Assembly: GCF_021347895.1 (NCBI RefSeq)
Contig: NC_067130.1
Location: forward strand, 30,773,817-30,837,816
From: Acanthochromis polyacanthus
Lineage: Eukaryota > Chordata > Actinopteri > Pomacentridae
Length of the DNA: 64,000 nucleotides
Direction: 5' to 3'
The notes beneath the pieces are model-generated. The model ran no database searches and was not told the origin of the DNA. It was given only the letters and a program-made list of their open reading frames with translations. The position numbers were made by a program, and so were the translations under genes. Shown here one piece after another: positions 12,582 through 23,900 of the stretch; positions within the stretch are counted from its first letter, which is position 1; each line of letters begins with the position of its first letter.

Positions 12582-13330
12582 TTGTTGATAAATAATGTAA
12601 ATTATGCCTTGTATGCGAATTAGGCTTTTGATTCTTTTACAATAGTCCAGAAAAAATACATAATAAATAAATGCATGTGTTAAACATATTTATATTCAGA
12701 ATAATTATATAATAATGTATAATATTATATATGATAATAATATGAAGAATTATTTTAAAATGTTTATATTAATTAATAATTAGTCATTAAAATAATTATT
12801 AGAATATTTTCTATTATATGTTGGAATAATTATATCATATCACAAACAGACAAAATCCGAATGAGGAAATGTCCATTTTCACCTGTGATTTGATAGTTTT
12901 CACTTCCACACTGGTGGACGTTCCTGAGCTGAACGATCGCTGGACGCTGTGATGAACAGATTTTATGATTTAATCACTGCTTTTTAAACGTTATCATGAG
13001 GACAAAGTACTGTTAATGCAATAATTCTCCCCTTCCCAAGCTGCTGTAGTTCAGTTTTAAGCCTTCATGCCTCACATAATCTCTGACTGCAGAGGTTCTC
13101 ACTCCTAATATTTAATGAGTCCATTTCATCCTGTAGCACTGGAACTCTAAATATGGAAGTAAACACTGATAAACTACAGCTTTAGTCTCCAATTACAGCC
13201 ACTTTACCAGAATTTAAATGCAGTTACAACTAATTTACCTGTGTTGATGTAATTTAGCAGGAATACTGTCCTCTGATGTGACTCATCGGGTTTTTCCATC
13301 TTACAGAGTTTCAGTTTCAGTTTCCAGAAA
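12582..13330. other. AT-rich intronic sequence
   Basis: Very AT-rich to about 12,840, with TAAT/ATTA-rich low-complexity sequence, then ordinary intron. No gene was seen. Confidence 0.4.
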
Positions 13331-14250
13331 AAGAGCGGTCAGTCTGCAGCTGTCTGTCGATTCATCACTATTCTTCTTCTTTGACATGTGATTAGAGCTT
13401 TAAAGTGATGTCATGAGGATTTTAGGGATGACTTTCAGTTTAGCCGCTTCCTATGCTTTCCTAGTTTAATCCTCACTACAGCATGTTTTAGCACCTCAAG
13501 CTAACTTTTGGCTTCACATGATACATTTTGGGCGTATAAATGTGTTTTTCTTTTGAGTGAACTGTAATTTTTGTGAATTAGTCGCCTTCACAAACCAGCA
13601 TCTAATGATTCCAACCAGCAGATTGGCATCAAAACCGAGAATCATTCTGTTAATATGTGCACCAAATAACACACCCAAAGGAGGTCAAGACTTAGTTGAG
13701 GCTGAAAAAGTCAAGTTTTTTGTCATATTATCTTTAAGTGTTGCTTGTTTAAAGCATTAACAAATGCAGAATCAACACTGAAAGTGTCGAAATATCAGTA
13801 AACTCTGGAAGAAACTGACATTTTATTGCAAAGTCTGAAGCATGAGAGGCATGAGAGTGTTCAAAAGGTGTTTTATTCTCATGTTAAATGTATATCAGGA
13901 GCCTAAATGAATAAAAAAAATAAAATAAAAAAATAAAAATCCTCTTATTTGACATGAGATAAGAGCTTTAAAATGATGTAATTAGGATTTTAGGGATGAT
14001 TTTATAGTTTAGCTGCTTCTTTATGTCTGATTTAATGGTCATGACAGCATATTTTAGCATCTTAAAGCTAACTTTTAGCTTCTCATGATGCCTTTTGGGC
14101 GTATAAATGTGTTTTTCTGTTTACTTAGCTTTATTTTTTGTGAATTAGTCGCCTTTACGAACCGACATCTGATGATTCTGCAGCACTTTTACCTCTTTTT
14201 GTTCAGACAAAGCAGCAGTTTGGCGTCTGAACCGAGTTAAAGCGGCTGAA
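13330..14250. repeat. Tandem duplicated intronic segment, copies A and B
   Basis: Copy A (about 13,380-13,640) and copy B (about 13,950-14,190) share a long colinear run. Each has ATTAGGATTTTAGGGATGA-like text, then CAGCATRTTTTAGCAYCT, AGCTAACTTTTGGCTTC, TTTTGGGCGTATAAATGTG and TGTGAATTAGTCGCCTT. They lie about 570 bp apart. More diverged relatives are at 15,660-16,590. No coding frame is kept between the copies, so this is a non-coding duplication. Confidence 0.65.
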
Positions 14251-15660
14251 ATGAAAGGCCGGTGCAGCCCGGTCATTGTTTGTTGCGTCCAGGGAGGAAA
14301 CGTGTTTGAATGAGTCTGGTATGTGAGCAGCTTCCCTTCCTGTCAAACAGCCCATTAGCATTTCTGGCTCACAAACAGCAGCAGCAGAGTTCAGGAGGGT
14401 TCAGAGCTGCGACTCTCTGCTGAAAACCACACTTTGTTCTGAGGAGTAAAACGGGAAAAATCAAATGTGAGTCTTAGTGGAACTTCTCTGCATACAGGGA
14501 GGTGTTCTCATGATGTAAAAACCACATGACAGGAGAGGCCAGAGTGACTTTAATACCTAGAAATCCTGTAAGCCTGCTGACTGAGACGCTTCCTCATTTC
14601 TCTGTTTCATATTTCCAGAAATGACCTCAGAATTTATCATCGTTTATGTATTTCTATTGGAGAAGATAAGAAAACGTTGAAGGAATTCTTGAAAATTAGA
14701 TGCTTTTGAACAAATCTGGAACATTTTTGGAGGAAAAAGTCTTTTTCCTTGGCAATTATAACTTTATTTTTGGTAAAATAGTGACTTCCTGGTTGACTTT
14801 AAAGCAGAAGAATAACAGGCAGGTTGAGAACAGTGAAAAATAATAAATATTATAAAGTGAAGAAAACACAAAATCAAATGCCAGTAGTCGGTAAAGATTA
14901 AGAAAAACAATCATTTTCCTTCCTGAAATATTCCAAACATTCCATTTAAATCTGAAAATTCCTTATTATTGCATAAATAAACACAACTGCACACATAAAC
15001 AAACAGAATTTATCATCACAGCTTCATTCTAAGAACTCTTTAATCTTTATAATGTTGTTAAAATAGAGCACAGATTCAAAATAGTGCATATTTTCCTAAA
15101 TATATCAGGACATTTTCTTGTAATATTGCAAAACTAACTGCTAGAACTTTTCATAGCATTAGAATTGTGATTCATTTTTCATGTTTTTCTGCTTATTACA
15201 GCTTCTGATTTGCAGATTTGAGGTTGTGGGGCTAAAAACGAGTCTTTGTGTTGCATTTTAGACCAAAAAAAACCCACTATTTAACAGGTTTACCGGTGTA
15301 GTTTACTCACTGTTAGGATTTATTGGGGGAAAAAACAGCACAGTATTTATTTTTTCCTGTAAAATATGCAGGAATTCTCACCAGAAGATTTGAATAACTT
15401 TATTTTCTAAGTGTTTGGAATCAGAGTAATCCCTGCAGGAGGATTTGCATCGAAAATAATTTAAAATAGAAGAGAATTAAGTTGATTGACGTTCGAATTT
15501 AGATTCACGCTGGTCATACAGAGCTTTGTGGTGCTGATTTAAATGCTTTAAAAAGGCCTTAGATTGTCATAAAACTGATGTTATCTTTCTTTTTGCAACC
15601 GAACCCCCCTTGTCACGGTTTCCCTCTTTTTTTGCGCATTCTGTTAATTGTAGAAAGTGC
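14250..15660. other. Intronic sequence, nothing recognised
   Basis: GC-richer from about 14,210 to 14,420, then AT-rich. No exon, transposon ends or clear repeat were found. Confidence 0.35.
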
Positions 15661-16590
15661 AAAAAAGATGCTAAAAGCAGCTGAAGACTCAGTTAAAGCT
15701 AAAAAAGTAAAAGTTTAATCATATGTTTAAGTCCTGTTTGCTTAAAGCATTAACTAGAGGAGAACAAACACTGAAAGATACTTAAAAAAAAGTCAAAATG
15801 TTGGTAAATTCTTGAAGGAATTGACATTTTATTTTAAAGTCTGAAGCATCAGAGGCAGCAGAAGTGTTTAAAAGGTGTATAATATGTGGCATAATATATT
15901 TTTATGAATTAAAAGCATCTTATTTATCACAGATAAGAGCTTTTAAAAGACATGATTTTGGGTTTCTCTGTTTCCTTTGTGTCTCCTCAGAGCCCTTATA
16001 TTAATTTTAATTCCTATTCCAGCATATTTTAGTGTCTGAATCACCCAAATTATTATATTTAAACATGCATTTCTTGAATTTATACCTTCTTATGATGCAT
16101 TTAAGTCTTAAAAATGTAAAATCTGTGGACTTAATTTACATTTCTAACTACAGTATCTAACTGATCTCCACTGCCTCCACTTTTTATAGACATGCTAAAG
16201 TGCGATCATGTTGAGTTGAAGCCCTGTGTGTATGTCAAAGTGAAGAATAAAGACTGAAATATGTTAAAGCAGCCAAAATATTAGTGAACTCTGGAAGAAA
16301 TTGTCGCTTTATTTAAAAAAAAAAATGAAGCATCAGAGGCAGCAGAAAGGTCTTTTATCATTGTATAAATGCACATCAGGTGTCAAAAGAAATAAATAAT
16401 TCCAATCATAGCTCTGCTCAAAGACCTTACATTAATTTTTATTCCCATTACAGCGTATTTTAGTGTCTTTTCCGCCCAGATTGTTATATTTAAACAAGCG
16501 CTTCTTGATTTTGTAGCTTCTTGTGATGCATTTGGGTCTTAAAAATCAGAAATATGACCACTATAATAGAATTAATACTTAAAAAAGATG
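15660..16590. repeat. Tandem duplicated intronic segment, copies C and D
   Basis: Both copies carry GAAGCATCAGAGGCAGCAGA (near 15,843 and 16,327), followed by AGCATATTTTAGTGTCT or its variant and then CTTCTTATGATGCATTTAAG or its variant. Spacing is about 480 bp. The first part also matches copy A downstream text near 13,680-13,910. This supports successive duplication of one non-coding segment. Confidence 0.55.
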
Positions 16591-17229
16591 CACATTTATT
16601 CACTTTTCTCAGTTTGAAACCCTTTAAAGCTTCCTTATTAAAAGACAGGAGCTGCTTTCTCCTTCATATGAACCCATGCTGTCTTTAAATCAATCCTGAA
16701 CTGTGTGCAGTTTGTCCCGGATTCCAGCTTTTGGTCCGTTTCCTGTGTAAAACATGAGAAGAGGCTGAATCTGCAGCCTGGGCTTCATGGTGTTGTTTCA
16801 GTTCTGACTCTGGGAGGAAATCCTGGTGTGGCCGATAAGCAGCTGTGACTTCAGTGACGCTCAGATGAGGTTTAGTTTATCGCTGCTCTGAGGTCAGTTA
16901 CCAGTCAACAGTGTGAGAGCTTTAAAACGTGCTCAGAGATCAGCTGCAGGTCACAAACAGGCTCCAGTCTGACGATTTATTGGCTTCTAAAGCAGCTTTT
17001 ATCTGCTTCTCACTCCCTCTTTTCTGTCCAAACTCCCAGATTCTCTCATTTTATTTCTGCTTGTTTTCGTTCCTAAACGCTGACATCACATCAGACTTTC
17101 TGCCAACATCGTCTTAACTTCCAGCTGTTCCTGATTGAGTTCATTTATTTGTTCTTAAAACTTAAACTAACGACTGACTTTGACTTTTAATATTCTGACA
17201 TTAAAAATCAGAGTAGTCAGATAAATGCT

Positions 17230-18830
17230 GCCACTTTTAATCTGTTATTTGAAATTAAAATGAGATGTTTTAACTGTAAGTAATTTTTAAAATATTAAAT
17301 CGTTGTTATTTTTACAGAATTTTTCCTGTTATGTGTTAAATTATAGATATTTAGTAAAATTAACAGATACAAAGTTTCAAAAATGATGACACCATTTTTC
17401 TGCATTTATCTAATCTGAAAAATAAATCATTTAATGTTTACTGAGGATTGCAAAATAATAAAAACTGTAATTTACAGATTTTTTTAAATTGTGGATTTTA
17501 ATGGTAAGTAACTTTATTTTAGCTATTTTTTCCATTTTTTAATGTTTTGTTAAAGTGCAAATAATATCTAGTAAAAACTAAAAAATTACAAAAAAAATAA
17601 AAAATAAAATCTACCCCCCCCCTCCCCCCCAAAAAAAATATATATTCATATAATTTTTAAAGTAATGTGCGGCCATAAAATTAAAGTTTTACTGTATTTA
17701 AATTCACTGAAAATGTAAAAAAAAAATTGCACATAATTTTGCTGTTATTTTCATTTATTTTAACAGTTTGTTTTCTGGTATTTACATACTTTACGTACTT
17801 GTAATTTTATTACAGTGTACTTGTTACCTTTACTTCATACATTTTCTTTGTTTTGGTAAATTACAGATATCTTGTAATAGAACAGAATATATATATATAT
17901 AAATGTATGTGTTAAGCCTTAAAAATTATAAATAATTCAAATTAAATAAAAATAGTATTTTTTTCTTTTTCAAGGTTTAACTTTTAAATTATACCATTTG
18001 TAAAATTTTATTTTCATCTGTAAAACATATAATATTTGAAAATGTAAAATAAAACATATTGATTTTAAAGCTAAATATTTTTTAAATTATTATTTTAATA
18101 ATTTTCTCTATTTTAAAGTGCAAATAATATCTAGTAAAAGCTAAAAACATTACAAAAAGCTAAAACCTACAAACACTTTTAATTTACATGTTAACCTTAA
18201 AACGAACAGGACAAAGATTTAAATGCATAATTTTTTTAAAAAATAATACGGAAAATTTAGGCTTTACTGTATTTAAATTGAATTAAATAAAATTAAATAT
18301 TTTTACTCTTTTTGTTTTTTTTCCTGAGAGTTACATACTTTACTTTAAAAGAGTATTTATCAGCAAAAATCATAATATTCCAAAATATAAAATAAAATAA
18401 AAAATGTTGAATTTAAAGGTAAATCATTTTTTAAACTGTTATTTTTAATAGATTTTCTCAGTTTTGTTAAATTGCAGATTATATCTAGTAAAAATTGTGA
18501 CAAGAAAGTCTTCATTTCCATGTTAACCTTAAATCAAATATCTCAAAATTCTAAACAATGTCTACATATTTTTTAAACTAATGTATGAACATAAATTAAA
18601 GTGTTATTGTACGTTTTCTGGCATTTTTTGTCCTTTACATTATTAACTTTACTTCATATATTTTCTTGTTTTGGTATGTTACAGATAATATCTTGAAAAA
18701 TGACAAACTATAAATATAAATTTATAAATTTAACTGTTAACTTTAAAAAAAACTGTAAATAAAGTCCACAGATCTGTATATTTACAAACAATAATTCTTT
18801 CTTCACAGTGTTTGACTATAAAATTGTTAT
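17230..18830. repeat. AT-rich satellite-like tract, intron 1
   Basis: Variants of TTAAATTGCAGATTATATCT followed by AGTAAAA recur near 17,337, 17,540, 17,850, 18,107, 18,457 and 18,664, at intervals of roughly 200-350 bp. Between them, TTTACATGTTAACCTTAAA-like text also recurs. No reading frame is open. This is a strongly diverged tandem family shared with 11.4-12.2, 19.8-20.4 and 21.6-22.2 kb. Confidence 0.6.
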
Positions 18831-18899
18831 ATTTCATTCTATTTAACCTCCAGCTGCTCCTGTTTGTTGATTTGTTTGTTTTTAAACCTTAAACCAGCT

Positions 18900-19327
18900 G
18901 TTCATTCTTGATATTTGGACATGAAACATCAGTTCCTTGTCGTTAAATTCCAGCCTGTGAAGCTCCTACAGCTCAGCCAGACAGACGATCTTCCCTGCAG
19001 TCGTTTCTCTCAGATAAAGGGAGTAAATTCTGATGTGAAGTCTGGCTGAACGCTTCATCTGTGAGCCGCTCACACGCCCAGAGATGCAGCTGATAGACTG
19101 GAAGCTCCACATAAACACATTAGAAGATGAAGAAGTTCTGCAGAAGTGTTTGTTTTTGCTGCATGTAGAGTTTTCTGTAATGCTGCGAGCTTCCTGTCTG
19201 GACCAAATGTTCAAATCATGGCTCTGGGTTTGTTTATGTGCAAGAAGGAGGGAGATAGAAATCACCAGAGAGAGAGAGGGAAAGAAAAGAGATGAGATGC
19301 AGGAAGAGGACAGAGAGTAGAGGAAAC
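18900..19327 (+). promoter_or_regulatory. Candidate internal promoter / 5' UTR of sh3bp2 exon 1B
   Basis: A GC-richer, TATA-less block between two AT-rich tracts. It has a GATA-type CAGATAAAG (about 19,010), an ETS-type GCTTCCTGTCTGG (about 19,189) and a purine-rich end (GAGAGAGAGG, GAGGAAAC) just before the ATG at 19,328. PU.1/ETS- and GATA-type motifs are common in promoters of blood-cell genes, in keeping with SH3BP2 biology. No transcription start can be fixed from the sequence. Confidence 0.35.
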
Positions 19328-19428
19328 ATGGACGTCCTGCCAGCTCGAGGCTCGGTGTGGAGCTCGGCGGTCGGCCTGCTGAGGGACAACGCTGCCTTCC
19401 AGAGGCTCAGCAGGAGGTTCAGCAGGAG
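19328..19428 (+). CDS. sh3bp2: Candidate alternative first coding exon 1B of sh3bp2
   Basis: ATG 19,328 (AAACATGG, strong context) opens 33 codons plus two bases, ending at AG|GTAGGAG (donor at 19,429). Spliced to the acceptor at 20,786 the frame runs ...SRR-T-M into the usual SH3BP2 start, a 35-residue extension. The peptide looks like an amphipathic basic helix: SSAVGLLRDNAAFQRLSRRF at about residues 12-31. This exon and exon 1A end in the same phase and would compete for the same acceptor. The evidence is the intact frame, the phase match and the start context. The peptide itself was not recognised. Confidence 0.5.
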
Positions 19429-19829
19429 GTAGGAGAGGAGAGGAGAGGAGGCTGGAAGAGCTGCTGCTTTTCCTGCTTTCCATCAGGTTTGATTGATCGG
19501 CAGTTAAAGCAGGACCAGAGGAATCCTCCCTGAGCTCTGTGGCGTTTTACTGTCAAATACGACAGAATAGATGCAGTCATGCTGGATTTCTGGATTCTCC
19601 TTCCAAGAATTTCATCCGAATTTTCTGCAACGTTGAGGATTCTGGAGAGTTTGTGTTTGGTGTTGAGCTGACTTTGGATCTCATCAAGTTCTAAGGCAGA
19701 TTTCAAAGAATACAGTGGAATAAAATCTTGTTTTTTTGTTGTTGTTGTTTTTGTTTTACATTTTACAGCTGGCTGTGACCCAGAAGCAAATCTTTCTCGT
19801 TTTAAACAGTTTATATTTTTACTTAGATT

Positions 19830-20400
19830 TTCTCTGATTTGTTAAATTACAGACAGTATCTAGTAAAATCACAGGAAAAAAAACATTCATTTACATGTTA
19901 ATAAACGTGCAGAAACTATACATGCCTTCTTTTACCACAGATGATTATTTAACAGACGTTTAAATCATGCTATATTAAATCAGAAAGAAATCATGTTTTA
20001 AAGATGTTTGCATTATTTGAAAAAAAAGGATAATTTAATTTCAGATTTCAAACATCTGTATTTATAATGTCCGTTCTTTTCTCTGTACAACATCTGACTG
20101 TTAAATTAGAGTTTTGACTGAAGTTTTAAAAAAATATTACCTCAAAATATTTTTATTTTTAAAGAAGTAGTTTAATAGATGACTTATTATTATTATTAGT
20201 AGTAGTAGTAGTAATAATAAATTATTATTCACTGTTATTTTACAGATTTTCTTAATGTTGTTAAATTACATTTATCAAGTAAAATCACAAAAAAATCTTA
20301 ATTTGCTCTTTTTCTATAAAACAAACAGGCCAAAAAAATAATTAATGTCCGTATCAAAAATCTGTATTTTTACTACTACTAATACTTTTTAAACAAAGTG
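19830..20400. repeat. AT-rich satellite-like tract before the PH exon
   Basis: Motif copies GTTAAATTACAGACAGTATC (about 19,840) and GTTAAATTACATTTATCAAG (about 20,260) continue the intron 1 family. A short TTA/GTA triplet run sits at about 20,186-20,222. Confidence 0.5.
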
Positions 20401-20786
20401 TAACTATAAAAGTACACTGTTTTGTTGTTGTTGTAATGTTTTTTTTTAACATGTTTTTGTTTTTTGCCGTCCTCACTTTCAAACTTTTACCTTTTTTTTT
20501 CTTTTCCAGAATTTTTTGGAGCTCATTGCAGTGAAAAGGTTTCTCCTGATAACCTGTCATTGCATATGTTTCATTTAGACCACCAAAAAGCTCTCCGAGT
20601 GTTTTCTGTTTGAGAGCTAAAGTGTCTAAAAAGAAAACCTGAAACACGATTGTAAAATGGATCTTCATGGATTGTACTTGTCTTAGAGTTGCTGTTTCTA
20701 TGATCTTTCGCCCCTGTGAAGGAGACGTCTGCTCTTTATACCGTCTTCTCTGTCTAAATACCCCTCATCTCCCTCCTCCCCTGCAG

Positions 20787-20926
20787 AACCATGTCGTCTC
20801 CAGAGATGTGCTGGCCGGTGCCGATGCGAGCCATCGGGGCCCAGAACCTCCTCACCATGCCGGGAGGAGTTTCCACCGCAGGATACCTGCACAAGAAGGG
20901 AGGCAGCCAGTTCAGCCTCATGAAAT
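20787..20926 (+). CDS. sh3bp2: sh3bp2 exon: canonical start and first PH strands
   Basis: The acceptor CTCCCCTGCAG ends at 20,786 and four bases (AACC) precede the ATG. The peptide contains [19 protein letters not shown] and AGYLHKKGG, nearly identical to the mammalian SH3BP2 N-terminus. The exon ends T|GTGAGT, splitting the tryptophan codon of the PH domain. The acceptor before the ATG shows that at least one upstream exon exists. Confidence 0.95.
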
Positions 20927-23900
20927 GTGAGTCCAGAGTGAAAGGAAAAGGCTTCTCCGCCTCTGCTGACACCTTTCTCAGCTTACAAACATGGTAAACA
21001 TCCTTAATCTGTGTGTTCCAGGGCCTCTGAGGTACATCATCATCCACAAAGGCTGTGTTTACTACTTTAAGAGCAGTACCTCTCCAGCACCACAGGGGGC
21101 GTTCTCTCTCAACGGCTACAACAGGTGGGTGGAATACCGCAGCTCCAGTCAGTCATGATGTCTGTTAGCATAACCCTGATCGTCTACATGAGCAGTTATC
21201 AGACGTTTTGTTGGTTAAATACATAGTCAATCAAAAGTTTCAGGCTTTTTTCTCACAGATTGAATGAGATCTGGTGAATTTAGGTTTTTTTTTTGTCCCG
21301 TCCAAGAACTCTTTGGCTTCCTTCTTTCTGAACCAAAGTAACCCAGACATGTAATTTACATAACAGCTCTGATTGGGCGATTTTATTCTCACATTGCTTC
21401 TCTTCTAAAGTCACTCATTTCCAAAATAAAGTCTTTCCTTGTTCAGATTTCTGTATTCAGGGGGCAGAAGGTTGTTAAACTCGTTTGGAGATGTGAATCT
21501 GCTTTATGGAGTCAGATTTGTGTCAATAAAATCAAAAGTAAACTGAGTTTTATTTGACATTTTAGAAGTTTAATTTGATAATAATGACACAAATAGGCTT
21601 CCATATTCTTTTACATAAGAAAAGTTCCCCATTTTGTTCTGTATTTTAAAGATTTCCCTTGTTTTATTATTAAATTGAAGACAATATTTAGTAAAATCAC
21701 AGAAATGTTAACCCGAAAAAACAGACCTGCAAATGAAGTCTTCATCAAAAAATGTGTACTTTTCCAAATGGTAATTCATTTTTTAGGACATTTGACCATA
21801 AAACGATGTTTTAATCATCATTTAAATCCACCAAGATGCCATTATTTTACAAATATTTGCCATTATTTGAAAGAAAACTTGTGCTTATTAAGGACTGAAA
21901 ATGACCATGGATAATTTTTTAAACAATTATTTTACAGATTTTTCTAATTTAGTTAAATTACAGATAATATCTAGTGAAATGTTGACTTTTAAGAAGACAA
22001 GCAACAGCAACAACTCACCAAAATATAATGTTAACATTAAAAATATGTATTTTTAGTTTAGTAATTGATTCTTTTAACAACTGTTTATATATTTATATGT
22101 GTTTAGCCGTATTTAAATTGAATTATTTAATCAAATTACTGTACAGATTTGCTGTTGTTTTTCCAGTATTCCATCCTTTTTTATCTTAAACCGATTTTTT
22201 TTTTTTACTGTGTACCGGTGACTAGTCAATAACTGGGCGGTGCAGTGTAATATCTTTTCATTTTAGAAGATTCTGCTGTAATTATGTCAACTATAGCTTG
22301 CTGAACAGATGTGTTTATTCACTGATTATTCTTTAGGATTTGAATGATTAGCTGATTTAATAATTAACAGAGCATGTTTTGGATTGTTCTTCTTCCACAG
22401 AGTGATGAGAGCAGCAGAGGAAACGACGTCCAGCAACGTTTTTCCTTTTAAAATCGTCCACTTCAGTAAGAAACACAGAACGTGGTTCTTCTCAGCCGCC
22501 AGCGAGGACGAAAGGAGGGTGAGAACAAAACTGCTGGACACAGAAGTATAAAAATATACACCAAAATTAAGCTGCACAGAGCTTCACTGTGATTTTACCA
22601 CAGATTTCAACTTCCAAAAGTCTTAAATATAATTAAAATATGTCAAAATATATATAAATTATTCAATATTCTTTTGTAATTTTGTTTCCTGTATAGAATT
22701 AGTTTCTTTTATTCAATGAAATTATGTTTGTAACTAAAATCAGGACCAATAGTGTTTAAAAAAAGGTCCTTTCTGTCTTCAAAAAAATCTTGCTAATGTA
22801 ATCCATGTTAGTAAATCTGCTAATATTTGGGTAATTCCCTTATTTATTGTCTCTTAGAGTCATATTAGAAGATGAGTGTCAGCTGTTTATGATGTCCACA
22901 TCTGAGTGTAAAGTGGGTTTTGTCAGAGTCAGATACATTCTGATAAAGTTTTAAAGATTGGGTTGAATACATGCAACAAAAAACAGTTTTAAAATGGGGA
23001 GAGACGCCACTGATGGAGCTAAGCTAGCTAGCATTTTCATTCAACACACATGGAAAATGAACACATTTGCTAAAATATTTGGGATTTTTCTTTATATAGA
23101 TTTAAAAATAAATAATGCTTGTGAGTGTTCTGATATTGCCAGCACTTCAATCTTACACAGACACTCGTTATATTTTGCAGAAATGGATGCGATACCTGCG
23201 AAGAGAGATCGATCACTATAACGACAGAAAAGATTCACAGATCCCAAGGTAAGCCCAACAAATCACATTACATTTTACCACATAATGTGTTTAAAATATT
23301 AATTATAGGTGCCCCCCAGAACACTGTTAACTGGAATAATAAATGTAATGAGATAAAGTGTATATACGCACGTAGAAAAGCTCATTTTCTGCCATTGCAC
23401 ACTGTATGAAACTCTATGACCTTTAACAATTGAGTAAGAATCCAGAAAACTAATTATTACAGGTTATGACTGCCTGATGCAACTATTTCCCAGCAGACTT
23501 TAAGGTTGACGTTTTCGATGGTAGAAGCTACATCTGCAGGCTAATTTATAATTCCTTTAGGTAATTAAAATGGCCTCTTGTATTTGATTAGTAATCTACT
23601 AGCCTGAAGTGTTTTTTATTCAGACCACATGGTGTTGCTGGCAGTGGGGATATTAGCAGCTCATTTCATCGCTAATCATAATAGTCAGTGTCTTGAGCCT
23701 TATTTAATGGGAAACTTAATGTATTTAATTTATCAGAGCTGTTTCTGTGCCTTGTGATATCTAAACTAGTTCTATTTGAAGCTGCTGCTGCTGCTGGTAC
23801 TGCTGTTCAAAAATCTTCCGACGTTCCATAAACAGAAGTATTTTGACATGAATTTAGATTTTTCTAGCTAGCTGGATATAGCATAAACAAAGCAAGCTGC

